A stretch of DNA of 64,000 nt from Protonemura montana. Taxonomy: Eukaryota > Arthropoda > Insecta > Plecoptera > Nemouridae. Position numbers and translations under genes: made by a program. Position 1 is the first letter of the stretch. Each line of letters begins with the position of its first letter. The stretch lies in assembly GCA_947568835.1 (NCBI GenBank), contig OX387605.1, positions 2,790,001-2,854,000 on the forward strand, written 5' to 3'. This document shows, piece by piece, positions 32,804 through 42,356 of this stretch. The notes under the pieces were generated by a model. It saw nothing but the letters and a program-made list of their open reading frames with translations, made no database searches and was not told the origin of the DNA.

Positions 32804-35800
32804 ATGCTCAAAATTGGAAGACAATATCGATCCCCCGCACTAATCTCCGCATTGCTTTGCAGCTTACCATCGCGCGACCTGCTCATGCCCGTGATGAACG
32901 TCGAGTCGAGCGTGGCATACAGCCTGGACGGCAAGCACCTCCCCATGTCCGACGCTCCACCTCGCGTCAGTCCCACCTTCAGCGCATGCCAGGTGGTCTA
33001 CACCGCGGCCGACTCCAAGCCCCACCCTCCGCCGGTCATCCGTCCACCCACTGCCAAGTACGGATCACACGAGACGCTTCCCACGAGCCGGCCCAAGCCG
33101 CGGCTGGCTCGTGCACAAAGCGAACAGGTCGACGACGAACCCAAGGTGGGCGGGGCAAACCGTTGGGGTGCGCTGCAGGCCAAAACGATCGGACAGCCGC
33201 AGGCGCGCAAGGATAAGCGGCGCGCGCAGATTGTGGCGGCCGTCACGAGACGCCTGTCCAGCATCAAGAAGAAGTCGGAGGAGGCGGGGCCAGCAGAGAC
33301 TTCCGAGCCAGCGACGGAGGAAACCGAGGACCAGGAACCGGAGGAGCTCAAAATCTGTGCTCGAGCGCGCGCCTCTCTCAAGGCCATGGTCAGCCGTCGG
33401 CGCCGCGCGGAGGTCGAGACGCAGACGGAGTTTGCGCCGCGAACCGTTCGGCTCAAGGAGGTCGGCGTGGAGACGGACGGCTCAGCCTGGTGCTGCGACG
33501 AACGCAAGTCAGTAGCGACGCAGTGCTCGCTAGTTGCCGACGTCGTCGACGAGGTCTACCGTCGCTGGTGGCATCACTACGGCAATGCAGCGCCGTGGCA
33601 ACGGTGGCCCAACGCTGTGTTCCTCACACAGCATCGCTTTGTTGCTCCTGATGAAGAGTTCTCCGACGACAGTCTTGACTCCAATCACGACGGGGAGGCC
33701 AAGGTTGCCGACGGCGACCGGCCGTGCGTGTGGAAGGTGCTGACAATCGCGTCCGGGCAGCATTTTGGAGGCCGGGCAGATTTGAAGGTTGCGCCGCGAT
33801 CGGTGCCGAGAATCGAGGCTGCGTTGACTAAGCCCTCCGTTGCAATGCACTGCTGCCGAGATTCCATCAACGCCATGCAAGCAGCTATCGAGGAACTGCA
33901 GCGGAGCCTGCACGATCGGCCAGAGACGTCGTGCTACATTCGGCTCTGTGATTGTCGGAGCCACGCGGCCGAGAGGCGGAGCCAGGCCACGCAGACTGCG
34001 ATTGTCACAACGAGCGTAACCACTCAGTGTCATGCGGGTCAAAGCTGTGTGTGTCAGGCCAAGGCGTGTTCGTGCGCGTTGTGTCGATCGCACCAGAAAA
34101 TCAAGAGCTTTGTCTACCGTTGGAAGAACAAGTGTCTACCAGTGGACGAAGTCAATGTCAAGTTGGCAGTGACTGGTCAGTGTCAGCCGGAGTGCGTGAA
34201 AAGCTGGCCAAACCCAGACAATAATCGAGTGGAGGCCGTCGATTTAGAAGCGAGTGTCGGTAATCGGTTCCCAATCAACTTCACCGAGGTGCCTCGAACT
34301 GGGTTAGGCCCAGCTGGCAAACCAGCGACCTTCAAAGCCAGTCAAGCACTGAATGAGATGCTGAATAATAACAACAATGACACAAAGTGGAGAGACAACC
34401 AACCTGATTGGAGGTGTGCTGCTGTGCAACAATGCTACTATCCTGTGATGATGAACAACAATGGTCACACTTCCGTTATGGGCTTTGTCAAAGATACGGA
34501 CCAGACATTTTTCCTTCCAGTTCTTGCAAGCAACCAGGTGCAAGGGGCGAAACATTCTTTGGACACAGGAGTCCAGGACTTGTTGGCTACAAGTGTTAAT
34601 TCTAACAAGGACTCAGTTGATCTTTTTACAGACGACTCCGACGTGGCGCTTCCACTGTTGTTTCCCGAGATCATGCCCTCGCAAGTTTCTAGCAAAGCAA
34701 TCGACGGCATCACCAAGCAGGGGCTAGATGCAAAGAGGCAGCGCTGGTTGGAGATCAAGAGCATGATCCTTGGACATGAAAGTAACGTAATGTCGTCGGC
34801 AAAGGAAGACAGGGAGGTTGGGAGCAGGCGCAGAAACGACGTGGCAAAGAAGAGAGTTACGTGGAGAGACTACCGAGGTTGCGGGGACTTGGTCGCAGTG
34901 CGTTTGGTGCCAGCGAGAGACGAAGCGGTACCTTGCGATTACCACGTATCGAGTTATGGCGACTGCCTTGATAGATTGTATGGAGAGCGAGGCAGATCCA
35001 AGGTCGACAGTGTCTTGCATCGTGAAAATGTTTCCAACAATAATGCACCCAATATTAACTTGACATTCTACCCATTTGTTAATGCCAAACAGAGGTGTGA
35101 ACAACACTGCAGAAACTTTGGCTCGAGAATCTATCTCTTTGACTCAAAATTCAACGAAAAGCCAAAGTTTTTCAAACGGTACTTCAAAACGTTTGACCGT
35201 AGTTGGGAAATGTCGCCGAATCAAACGGGCAAAATAATGAACATGTTTCACTTGCGGTCAAAGTACTACGAGGAAAAATTGGCGCAGCTGTCACTTATCC
35301 GAGAGAGGCGGCAGAAGGGGCTGGCCAGTAGCGCGGTTGGTGAGAAATCAGACAAGACGTACTCTCATTTGATGTCTTATATCAACAGCACGGACTCTGA
35401 TCAGAGCCATGTAGAGACAAGCACGTCAATAAAATATTGTAGTAGCAAGGAAAGTGAGCACGCGGGTTGGAACATTAAAGTGAACGTATTAGGCAATTGT
35501 GTACAAATAGGCCAAGAGGGACCATTTCAACCCCAGACCAAGACTAGTCGTCCTTCGAATATGGTAGACTCTAAACACTGTGGACTCTGCATGTGCACTC
35601 AAGGAAGATTTAACGCAGGGTGTTGTCGCCAAACGGCTGCGGACATTCACGATCCAAGTTTAGATCGCAACTGTAACCATGGTTGCTCTTCAATACCGTT
35701 CAGCCAATTATCGCATGAAATCGAAAATCAAACAGAGTGCAGTGAGATTTGTAGCTCTAGGCTTTTAGGAAACTGCGGCTCTGTAAGCAGTGAGCGTAGC

Positions 35801-35884
35801 CTGAAGAATCTTGCACTTCCCAGCAAGTACATGAGACATCTACTTGCTGTTCGAAGGCAGATTGTTGGCAGTCTTAAGGACTAG
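32804..35884 (+). CDS. Large single-exon protein of unknown family
   Basis: Open for 1026 codons to TAG. Composition turns GC-rich exactly at an acceptor-like TTGCTTTGCAG (ends 32862), so the real exon may start at 32863. The true start may then be an upstream exon or the Met in LLMPVMNVESS (32884). The N-terminal third is Pro/Arg/Glu-rich and probably disordered (VTRRLSSIKKKSEEAGPAET). Motifs resembling dynein light chain LC8 ligands occur near 205 (ETQTEF), 237 (ATQC), 393 (ATQT) and 405 (TTQC). A Cys cluster lies at 377-430 and another at about 925-980. Residues about 815-840 look like a basic helix (FHLRSKYYEEKLAQLSLIRE). I do not recognise the protein. Confidence 0.7.
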   Translation: MLKIGRQYRSPALISALLCSLPSRDLLMPVMNVESSVAYSLDGKHLPMSDAPPRVSPTFSACQVVYTAADSKPHPPPVIRPPTAKYGSHETLPTSRPKPRLARAQSEQVDDEPKVGGANRWGALQAKTIGQPQARKDKRRAQIVAAVTRRLSSIKKKSEEAGPAETSEPATEETEDQEPEELKICARARASLKAMVSRRRRAEVETQTEFAPRTVRLKEVGVETDGSAWCCDERKSVATQCSLVADVVDEVYRRWWHHYGNAAPWQRWPNAVFLTQHRFVAPDEEFSDDSLDSNHDGEAKVADGDRPCVWKVLTIASGQHFGGRADLKVAPRSVPRIEAALTKPSVAMHCCRDSINAMQAAIEELQRSLHDRPETSCYIRLCDCRSHAAERRSQATQTAIVTTSVTTQCHAGQSCVCQAKACSCALCRSHQKIKSFVYRWKNKCLPVDEVNVKLAVTGQCQPECVKSWPNPDNNRVEAVDLEASVGNRFPINFTEVPRTGLGPAGKPATFKASQALNEMLNNNNNDTKWRDNQPDWRCAAVQQCYYPVMMNNNGHTSVMGFVKDTDQTFFLPVLASNQVQGAKHSLDTGVQDLLATSVNSNKDSVDLFTDDSDVALPLLFPEIMPSQVSSKAIDGITKQGLDAKRQRWLEIKSMILGHESNVMSSAKEDREVGSRRRNDVAKKRVTWRDYRGCGDLVAVRLVPARDEAVPCDYHVSSYGDCLDRLYGERGRSKVDSVLHRENVSNNNAPNINLTFYPFVNAKQRCEQHCRNFGSRIYLFDSKFNEKPKFFKRYFKTFDRSWEMSPNQTGKIMNMFHLRSKYYEEKLAQLSLIRERRQKGLASSAVGEKSDKTYSHLMSYINSTDSDQSHVETSTSIKYCSSKESEHAGWNIKVNVLGNCVQIGQEGPFQPQTKTSRPSNMVDSKHCGLCMCTQGRFNAGCCRQTAADIHDPSLDRNCNHGCSSIPFSQLSHEIENQTECSEICSSRLLGNCGSVSSERSLKNLALPSKYMRHLLAVRRQIVGSLKD

Positions 35885-36276
35885 TAACACGGATTTATTC
35901 CGTGTAAGCCATTATAAATTCAAAATATTTCTCATGTCAGTTTCCATACCATTAATCTGTAGACTTAGAATTTAGCCTTAAAAAATCAGTTTTAGTGAGC
36001 CTAGAAGCACTTTTTCTTGTCCTTAATTAAAATACTAGTTCATTGAAGCATGGGACTGTGTATGACACTGTCGTGGCAAAATACTTTCCAAATAACTGAG
36101 AATGAACATGCGTTTACAGTATTTGCCCAGTGGATTGACGTATGGCTTTACAACCAATGTTGTATTTCATCAAATCATGAATGCTTAGTTTTAATCTATG
36201 ATCAAAATCATGCAATAGTGTAAAAACTCGGCAGTTTACCAATGTATATAATCGTTGTTAATTTAGAATTCTATAC

Positions 36277-36282
36277 AATAAA
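36277..36282 (+). terminator. Candidate poly(A) signal of the 1026-codon gene
   Basis: AATAAA about 390 bases after the stop, in an AT-rich 3' region. It is the first canonical hexamer noticed there. Confidence 0.4.
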
Positions 36283-36984
36283 ATAATATATGTCCAAGGG
36301 GAGTTTGTGGCTTTCATCATTCTTAGATGACATGTCTGAACCTGACCTCCATTTTAATTTTCAATGAGATGTATTTATAAATAGTTTCCATATTTGTATT
36401 TGGCATTTTACTGAGTTATCATTGCTTAGTGAATTTTAAAAAAACAATTCAGTTATTATTTTCAAACAAAGACAGTAATGTCAGAATTTCTGGTTGCATC
36501 ATAATTTGATCCAACATTTTAAAAACAGATAACAGAAAACTTAGAACATGCATACATGATGAATCATTTACAAACACATGATAAAATGACAACAATCACA
36601 ACCATTGTAGGTCTTGAAACATTCAAGTAAGTTATGTCTATGTCAAATGTTTGATAATCTGTAGGGTGTCTCTTCAAAAGTAATTACTACTTTATTGCTT
36701 TGCATGCAGCTACATTTGCTTTACTCCATCTAAACATCATGGTAATAACCAAAGGGAGGTAGCATATTTGAACTCTAGTCCCAATTAAAGTTCTACCTAA
36801 TTACTGTCAACATTCTTGTTTTCATTAATTTTCATTCATTGTTTTCAAAAGGTTTTAAATGTGTAACTATTTACTCTTATAGAGACTTAACAATTGTTGA
36901 GACGAAGAATGAAAATTACATTTGTACTTAACAGGTTCCATTTAGTTAAATTGACAAAAAAACATACAATTCTGAAAGTACCTA
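36283..36984. other. Intergenic, convergent 3' ends
   Basis: AT-rich with no exon. Holds the 3' UTR of the minus-strand gene at its right edge. Confidence 0.4.
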
Positions 36985-37572
36985 CTATAAAGACGTGGAG
37001 CCTTGAGCAGCCGGCCAAGTGAAGTCTAGTTTGCTCTTGACCAACTGAATCGGCGGCAGCAACGAGCGGTTGCACGGACACTTAGCCCCGGACACAAAGT
37101 CCAGGGATCCGATACGAACGGAACAGTTGGTGCAGTGCAGCTTGCCCTTCAGCCAAGAAACCTGTAATTTACAAAGATTTAAGTTGAATCACTCCCAACA
37201 ATCACACTCACAAACAATGGCAAATTGGTTGCTTAAGGTCCTAATTTAAGTTAAGTTATTTATTTAGTTTGTTTTATTGAGTTAAGTTAATTTGATCCTG
37301 AACTAAGAGTTTAAGTACCTAAACTAATCTTTAGAAAGCGACAATGTCTAGAATGTTTCAGTGCTTACCTCGCTAACTCTTTTCGTGATCCAGTCAGGAG
37401 TATTATCTTCTTTCATGTACCAAACAGCATTATCACAAAGTTCGTTTTCAAGGTTGTAAGTGCCTTCAATCTGAGAGGTTATTGGTTGGCCATGAGCGTT
37501 TTCAACCGGCGTGTCCGGGTGAACTAACAAAATGTGTCTACACTTACGACACTTAATAACAACTTTGCTCAT
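36985..37572 (-). CDS. Short zinc-binding protein like the RNF180 N-terminus
   Basis: Two exons: 37572-37369 and 37161-36985, joined in phase 0 (donor GTAAGC, acceptor ATTACAG), giving 126 aa. It has CRKC near the start, then PDWI, KGKLHCTNCSVRIGSLDFVS and KCPC, then a KSKLDF tail. This order and spacing match the N-terminal conserved region of RNF180/Rines and, less closely, the zinc domain of DUSP12. Neither the RING nor the phosphatase domain follows; the frame ends at TAG. An in-frame ATG 48 bases upstream (37620) could give a slightly longer form. It may be a stand-alone paralogue or a zinc chaperone-like protein; function unknown. Confidence 0.75.
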
Positions 37573-38376
37573 TCCAAGAAATGTTGTAAAAAGCAAACGA
37601 ACAGCGCGATTCTCAATCAATTTAGATGACAGTTGATAATACCGGCATACAGAGCAATATCAACTCCAATAAGACTCCCCAATAACTGAATCGAACAGAA
37701 TTCAGAAACCTGAATGTGTATTTTGTACTTTACCTTATAGGGGCGCTAGTAGTCTAGCGCCCGCACTAGCGTCACAGTTTGAATGTGGTAGGAAACTACA
37801 AATAAATAAATATAAATTTTAAAATTGAATACCTATTCTAAACTGTTTTTTTAGCAGGGGTGTGCAGTCCAGAGAATCAAGGGAATCATTGATTCCAATA
37901 GACTTCAGAATAAAATGATATAATAATACAAAAATATAAGATTTGTCTTTTGTGTTGTTCACAATTTGTAGTTTACTATTTGTTTTTGTCGTTCAACACA
38001 TTTAGATTTCACATTTAGATTTCAATCTAAACTTACCGCAAAAATATCCCACTTACAATTGCGCCACGGCTCGCTTCAGTAGCTCCGCCATGCAAGGGAA
38101 TCACTTCAAAAATCTATCGCTCAGCCTTGATACTGCCCATGCTAGCCGTCCTATGCTACAGCGAGCCGGCCGCACGGCAAGCGTTGTGAGGAAGTCTGAC
38201 GTGCAAATAAATAACAAAAACATGCATTTAAAACGCAGAGAAGGGGATTTATGCCCATAATATGATGTGTTACATCCTCCGCATCAATTACATGCATTTT
38301 GTGTAACGGTATTAGCCAAAAGGCGCATATAAATCGTGTTTTATTCTCAAAAGAATCACTTTTAAAAAATGCTTAG
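37573..38376. other. 5' flank of the RNF180-like gene, nothing further seen
   Basis: Includes its promoter region. A perfect short palindrome (GGCGCTAGTAGTCTAGCGCC) lies at 37742-37761. No exon found. Confidence 0.35.
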
Positions 38377-38472
38377 TAGCCCTCTACTTAGCATTCAAAA
38401 CCCATTTCAAATAGTTTTTCTAAAAACTTGTGCTAAGGATAAATCAAGTAGACATGAGTCTAAAAACCATCA
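38377..38472 (+). repeat. Direct repeat flanking Penelope-like relic, left
   Basis: About 95 bases (CTACTTAGCATTCAAAACCC ... ATGAGTCTAAAAACCATCAT) repeated at 39257-39357 with few differences, 880 bases away, and partly at 20543 inverted. Penelope-like elements often carry such repeats. Confidence 0.75.
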
Positions 38473-38517
38473 TAAAGAATCTCTAGATTAAGTTAAGTAA
38501 GTTAAGTTAATCTAGAG

Positions 38518-38952
38518 GTAAGTTGCGAGTGTGGAAAAGTTTACTTAGGAGAAACAGGTAGAAAAATTAGCACGAGAGTCAAGGAACACGAAAGACACAT
38601 AAGATTAGCAAAACAATCTAGCAGTGTTGGGGAAAAACAAAGACACTTAAATCAATCAGCTTGTGCAGATCACGGAAATGAGTTTCAACACCACATTAAA
38701 ATAGACACGGTAAGGATTTTATGTCGAGATGATAGGAAATTCACTAGAAAAGTCAGAGAAGCAATATAAATTAAAAAACAACCCAATAACTTCAATAGAG
38801 ATGATAGTTTTCAACTAGATAGAGCATGGGGAACAATTTTACAACAGAAAAATGGAATAGAGAATATCAGTGAGGAGACGGAAGAAATCAGCACAAAGAA
38901 TCCAGAAGAAAATATTTGGATAGGTAGATTAAGAACTAAACGTTATGAATAA
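38518..38952 (+). pseudogene. Penelope-like element GIY-YIG endonuclease relic
   Basis: One frame of 144 codons with a single internal stop (TAA 38767-38769). It has a CECGKVYLGETGRKISTRVK start, then EHERHIR, a SACADHG block, VREAI just before the stop, and KKQPNNFNRD..LDRAWG after it. This is the order of the GIY-YIG endonuclease domain of Penelope-like retroelements: CxCG, Y-(I/L)-GET, R..EH, H, E, N..R..G..L...W. No reverse transcriptase is left upstream. Confidence 0.8.
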
Positions 38953-39256
38953 GGAAATTTTGATTGTATCACATAACGTGTGATAACGTTAGGACAACCT
39001 CGAAAAAAATGGCGTTTTTTCCATACACATAATTAGTTAGTTAAAAAATGCCAATGTGTTCGAGTTCTTATTTCAGAAAATACATAATACATTAGTTTTT
39101 AAGTTATTGACCCTGATTATTTAGTTTAGATGCATTTAGGATGCTTGAACTAGGTAATTGTTATAATTTTATGTGGTTCTTTTGTTATCGGAAAATTGTC
39201 AGGATTGCTCAAACCTCTGAAGAAGTAACTAGTATATGTTACAAAAGTCATGGAAT

Positions 39257-39357
39257 TTATTAGCCCTTTACTTAGCATTCAAAACCCAGTTCAAATAGTT
39301 TTTCTAAACACTTGTGCTAAGGATAAATCAAGTAGATATGAGTCTAAAACCCATCAT
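39257..39357 (+). repeat. Direct repeat flanking Penelope-like relic, right
   Basis: Partner of the repeat at 38377. Same TAGCCCTTTACTTAGCATTC to AGTCTAAAACCCATCAT sequence. Confidence 0.75.
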
Positions 39358-40476
39358 GTTTCTCTCCAGTTCGGCCTTTCGTTCAACATCGGTTACGTTC
39401 GTAAGTTAGGTACTCACGTTGCAACAAGCCTTGCCATTAAGTGAACTGACGGTCTCTGGCTTTGCTGAATTAAGATCTTTAATAAAAGATCACCACACAA
39501 CAATGGATAAAAACTGTGTGATAGACAGATTGAGAAGAGAAACTTTCGGCTTCCTCCCACTTAACTCAAAACTCGACATCATAACTGTAGGTCAACCTAA
39601 GCCAGAGCTCCCAAAGCTTAAAACAAAAACTAAGCACTGCGAGGTAGTTTCCCACAAATTACTATTTATCAACACCATGATTCCGAGAAGCATTTCGGGG
39701 GCTCAATGAAAGTAGCGACTCCTGTAATAGGGGTATTTACGTTGACACTGTGCATTCACCTATTTTTAACGACCAGCAACATTTTTTGACCCAATTGATT
39801 CCCCTGTTGGTTCATCCATGGCACGCCACTGGTTTTTAGGTTTAACTAAGTTTTAGCTTGGTCTAGGCTCGAGGTCTAATAATGTATTTATTAATGGCAT
39901 TATACACACGTCAAGCAAGTGAATGAAGGCAACACGTGTAATACAAGAAAATTAGGTTGATAGTCTAGAGTTTAACTCAAAAGGGAATGTATCGGGAATC
40001 AAATGGGAATAGTAATAAACGTTAGTAAGTTATACAAAGTAATATGGCAAAGTAAGAAGAAAGCTTTGCCAAGTCAGTTAAGAAAGTAAATCTATATACA
40101 TTCTCTCACTTGATGTGGATGTTTGCACACTAACATGGCCCTTGTGGTGGTCAAAGTTATTTTATAATTAGAATTCATTGCCTCACATTAATTTCTTAAA
40201 CCAGGAGAAAAACCATTTGGTTTTCTAGCATATTGCATGTACAAACTATAATGAAATACAAAAGCATCTTTTGATAGGGCGTTGAGTCTGTCTGGGAGAT
40301 TCTAGACAAGAATTAGGTGGTGTTTGAATTTACCAAGCACACAAGGACGAATTTGTTTGGAGTTTGTAAGAAATGGAAAAATATAATAGAAGAAACTCAC
40401 AAGTCATAATTAGAAAGGAGTGAATTTTAATCACATTTTAGTTATAACATAAAAATTAAGCATTCTTTACAAAATA
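39358..40476. other. Intergenic
   Basis: A 96-codon frame at 39419-39709 (DRLRRETFGFLPLNSKLDII) lies next to the Penelope-like relic and might be part of a transposon, but I cannot support it. No gene seen otherwise. Confidence 0.35.
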
Positions 40477-40911
40477 TTATTTAAATGATTTTTTCTTTGA
40501 AGCAATTACAGGAGTGGTTTGTGCAGTCCATAGGCCGCTGCGAACAAATCTCTTTGCAGCGTCTTTGTCAATGATAGGCCTGATTGTAAACCTGTCCCGA
40601 ATCTTCTTCTGACGGGTCATGCTTCCTTTGACTCGATCTAGTTCAGCCTTCACTTGGTGGCTATTTGGGTCAACTCCCTTCGTTCGAAGATACATCCAGT
40701 ACAAAGAGCTTAAGGAGTAGCTCAGAAATATATCATAGTTTACTTGATTATCTTTGCTAAGCTGTGAGTAAATGTTACTCCCACAAATAGTTTGTAGAAC
40801 CGTACCAACTTTGTCTATTGAATCATGAATGTTTTGCACTTGGGATTTGAACTTCGAGTCATTGTTCAGCTCTCCAAAGTCGATAGCATGCTTGGGGTTT
40901 TCTTCGGTCAT
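40477..40911 (-). CDS. C1D: C1D nuclear exosome cofactor
   Basis: 144 aa in one coding exon, the usual length of C1D (human about 141 aa). The Sas10/Utp3/C1D domain fills residues about 25-115: IHDSIDKVGTVLQTI, then SYSLSSLYWMYLRTKGVDPN with the family's YW/FW-x-YL-x-T/Q-G-V pattern, HQVKAELDRVKGSM, and DKDAAKRFVRSGLW, followed by a basic tail (ASKKKSFK). C1D/Lrp1 binds Rrp6 and guides the nuclear exosome in 3' processing of rRNA and snoRNA. The ATG follows an acceptor (TTCTTTTCAG, exon begins 40921), so a non-coding exon lies upstream, probably ending at 41227 (donor GTATGG). Confidence 0.92.
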   Translation of the reverse strand: MTEENPKHAIDFGELNNDSKFKSQVQNIHDSIDKVGTVLQTICGSNIYSQLSKDNQVNYDIFLSYSLSSLYWMYLRTKGVDPNSHQVKAELDRVKGSMTRQKKIRDRFTIRPIIDKDAAKRFVRSGLWTAQTTPVIASKKKSFK

Positions 40912-41227
40912 GATCTATGCGCTGAAAAGAAACAATAGCACTTAGTTTGAGCTGAGTTAAGAACACAGAATTGATAATATACATATGGTTAGGATTTCAA
41001 GAGGCCCAAGTCACTCGCTAGCTGAGAGAAGCAGTTCCCGTACAGAAAATATAGCAGATAATGAAGCTCGAAGCAAACAATGTGAAATTCTGGTGAAATA
41101 TTATCAATTGAAGCAATTTGCACAAATTCATTGAATTTGTATGGTTAATGTTTGGAATTTGTTTTTAGAGAACCACAAAAGGCTGAGTACGATACTATAT
41201 GTTTAAGTAAGTTAAGTGCACCATACC

Positions 41228-41477
41228 TTTATTTTCTGAATGGTAATACAAATTGATCACCTTTGACTACTTTATGTGGTGTTTAATGAAACTAGATGTT
41301 GCTAAAGTATTCACATGTGTTCAGCACTTCTGACATATACGCGGACCGTCGGACGCCCTCTTAACGATTGCTTGTGACTTGCTATGATGAAATCAATATT
41401 TACCGATTGCAAGGCGGTGCTAGTAAAGTGACTAAAGTCGAAGGAATCGAAGGCTAGGCTAATTTTCTTTTGTGAAA
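41228..41477. promoter_or_regulatory. Shared divergent promoter of C1D and MRPS18A
   Basis: The two start regions are about 570 bases apart on opposite strands, and the likely first exon of C1D reduces the gap to about 250 bases. This segment is the richest in CpG nearby (GCGGACCGTCGGACGCC at about 41340). No TATA box seen. Confidence 0.5.
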
Positions 41478-42326
41478 ATGTTATTATTACGGAAAATAAC
41501 GGATAGTATTATTGTACGTAATTGCATACCCTTTGTTTTGAAAAGAAACTTCAGCCGCACGATACCAAGCTACGTCAAAGAAAGTATGTTAACCAGACCT
41601 AACCTCAAATTATTTCAATTTTATAATAAAATTGTACCTCTAATTGTACCTGTGAATATAAAATGCGCAAAGTAATTTTTGAAAAAATAAATCCAAAGAA
41701 AGCGAATTTTTTTAATTGTTTACAAATGATGATCAAATTGTCTTTCTTTTAGTACGTGAAACAAAGCAGGGTAAAATAACCACGTACGAGGGTATAACGT
41801 TGCCATCAATCCGCGAGCCATTCCTGTTAAAACCTGAAGAACAAACAGATGCTTGTCCTATTTGCAGGGCCCATCTGGATATAAAGCACACTGTAAGCTC
41901 ATTTAACCACATATTTTCATTCTAATACTAGTAAACTAGTGCCATTGTGATAACTAACATTATATTATTCACTTCTCAATGCCTAGGATGTGCTAATCCT
42001 GAGCCAATTCGTAAGATCTGATGGATGTATGCTGCCAAGAAGAATAACAGGATTGTGTAAAACTCAGCAGAAAAGGACTAGTAATTTGGTGGCAATGGCA
42101 CAAAAGGCTGGTGAGTCTCCCTTGTTTTTATTTAAGCTTCGGGGACTTAAAAAACTAAAGATTTAAATGGTAGACTAAGATTTTATGTATTTTAATTTCA
42201 GGACTCATGCCAAACTTGGCCCCTGCCAATAGCAAGAGAGACCCAAAACGAAGATACAAATGGAAGAAATTCAACACCTACTTTGATGAATCTACTATTA
42301 AGCCTCCCAGGGAATTAAAAATATAA
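41478..42326 (+). CDS. MRPS18A: Mitochondrial ribosomal protein S18A (mL66)
   Basis: Four exons, 41478-41583, 41753-41892, 41987-42110 and 42202-42326, give 495 nt (164 aa) with consistent phases. Donors are GTATGT, GTAAGC and GTGAGT; acceptors TTTTAG, GCCTAG and TTTCAG. The N-terminus is basic and hydroxylated like a mitochondrial targeting peptide. Then come ETKQGKITTYEG, CPICRAHLDIKHT (zinc site), DVLILSQFVRSDGCMLPRRI with TGLC, and AQKAGLMPNLAP, all matching the S18 family and closest to MRPS18A. It is an RNA-binding structural protein of the mitochondrial ribosome. Shorter at the C-terminus than the human protein. An AATAAA follows at about 42356. Confidence 0.93.
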
Positions 42327-42356
42327 CTTATTGTATTCTTTTTATTAGTTGCTGAT

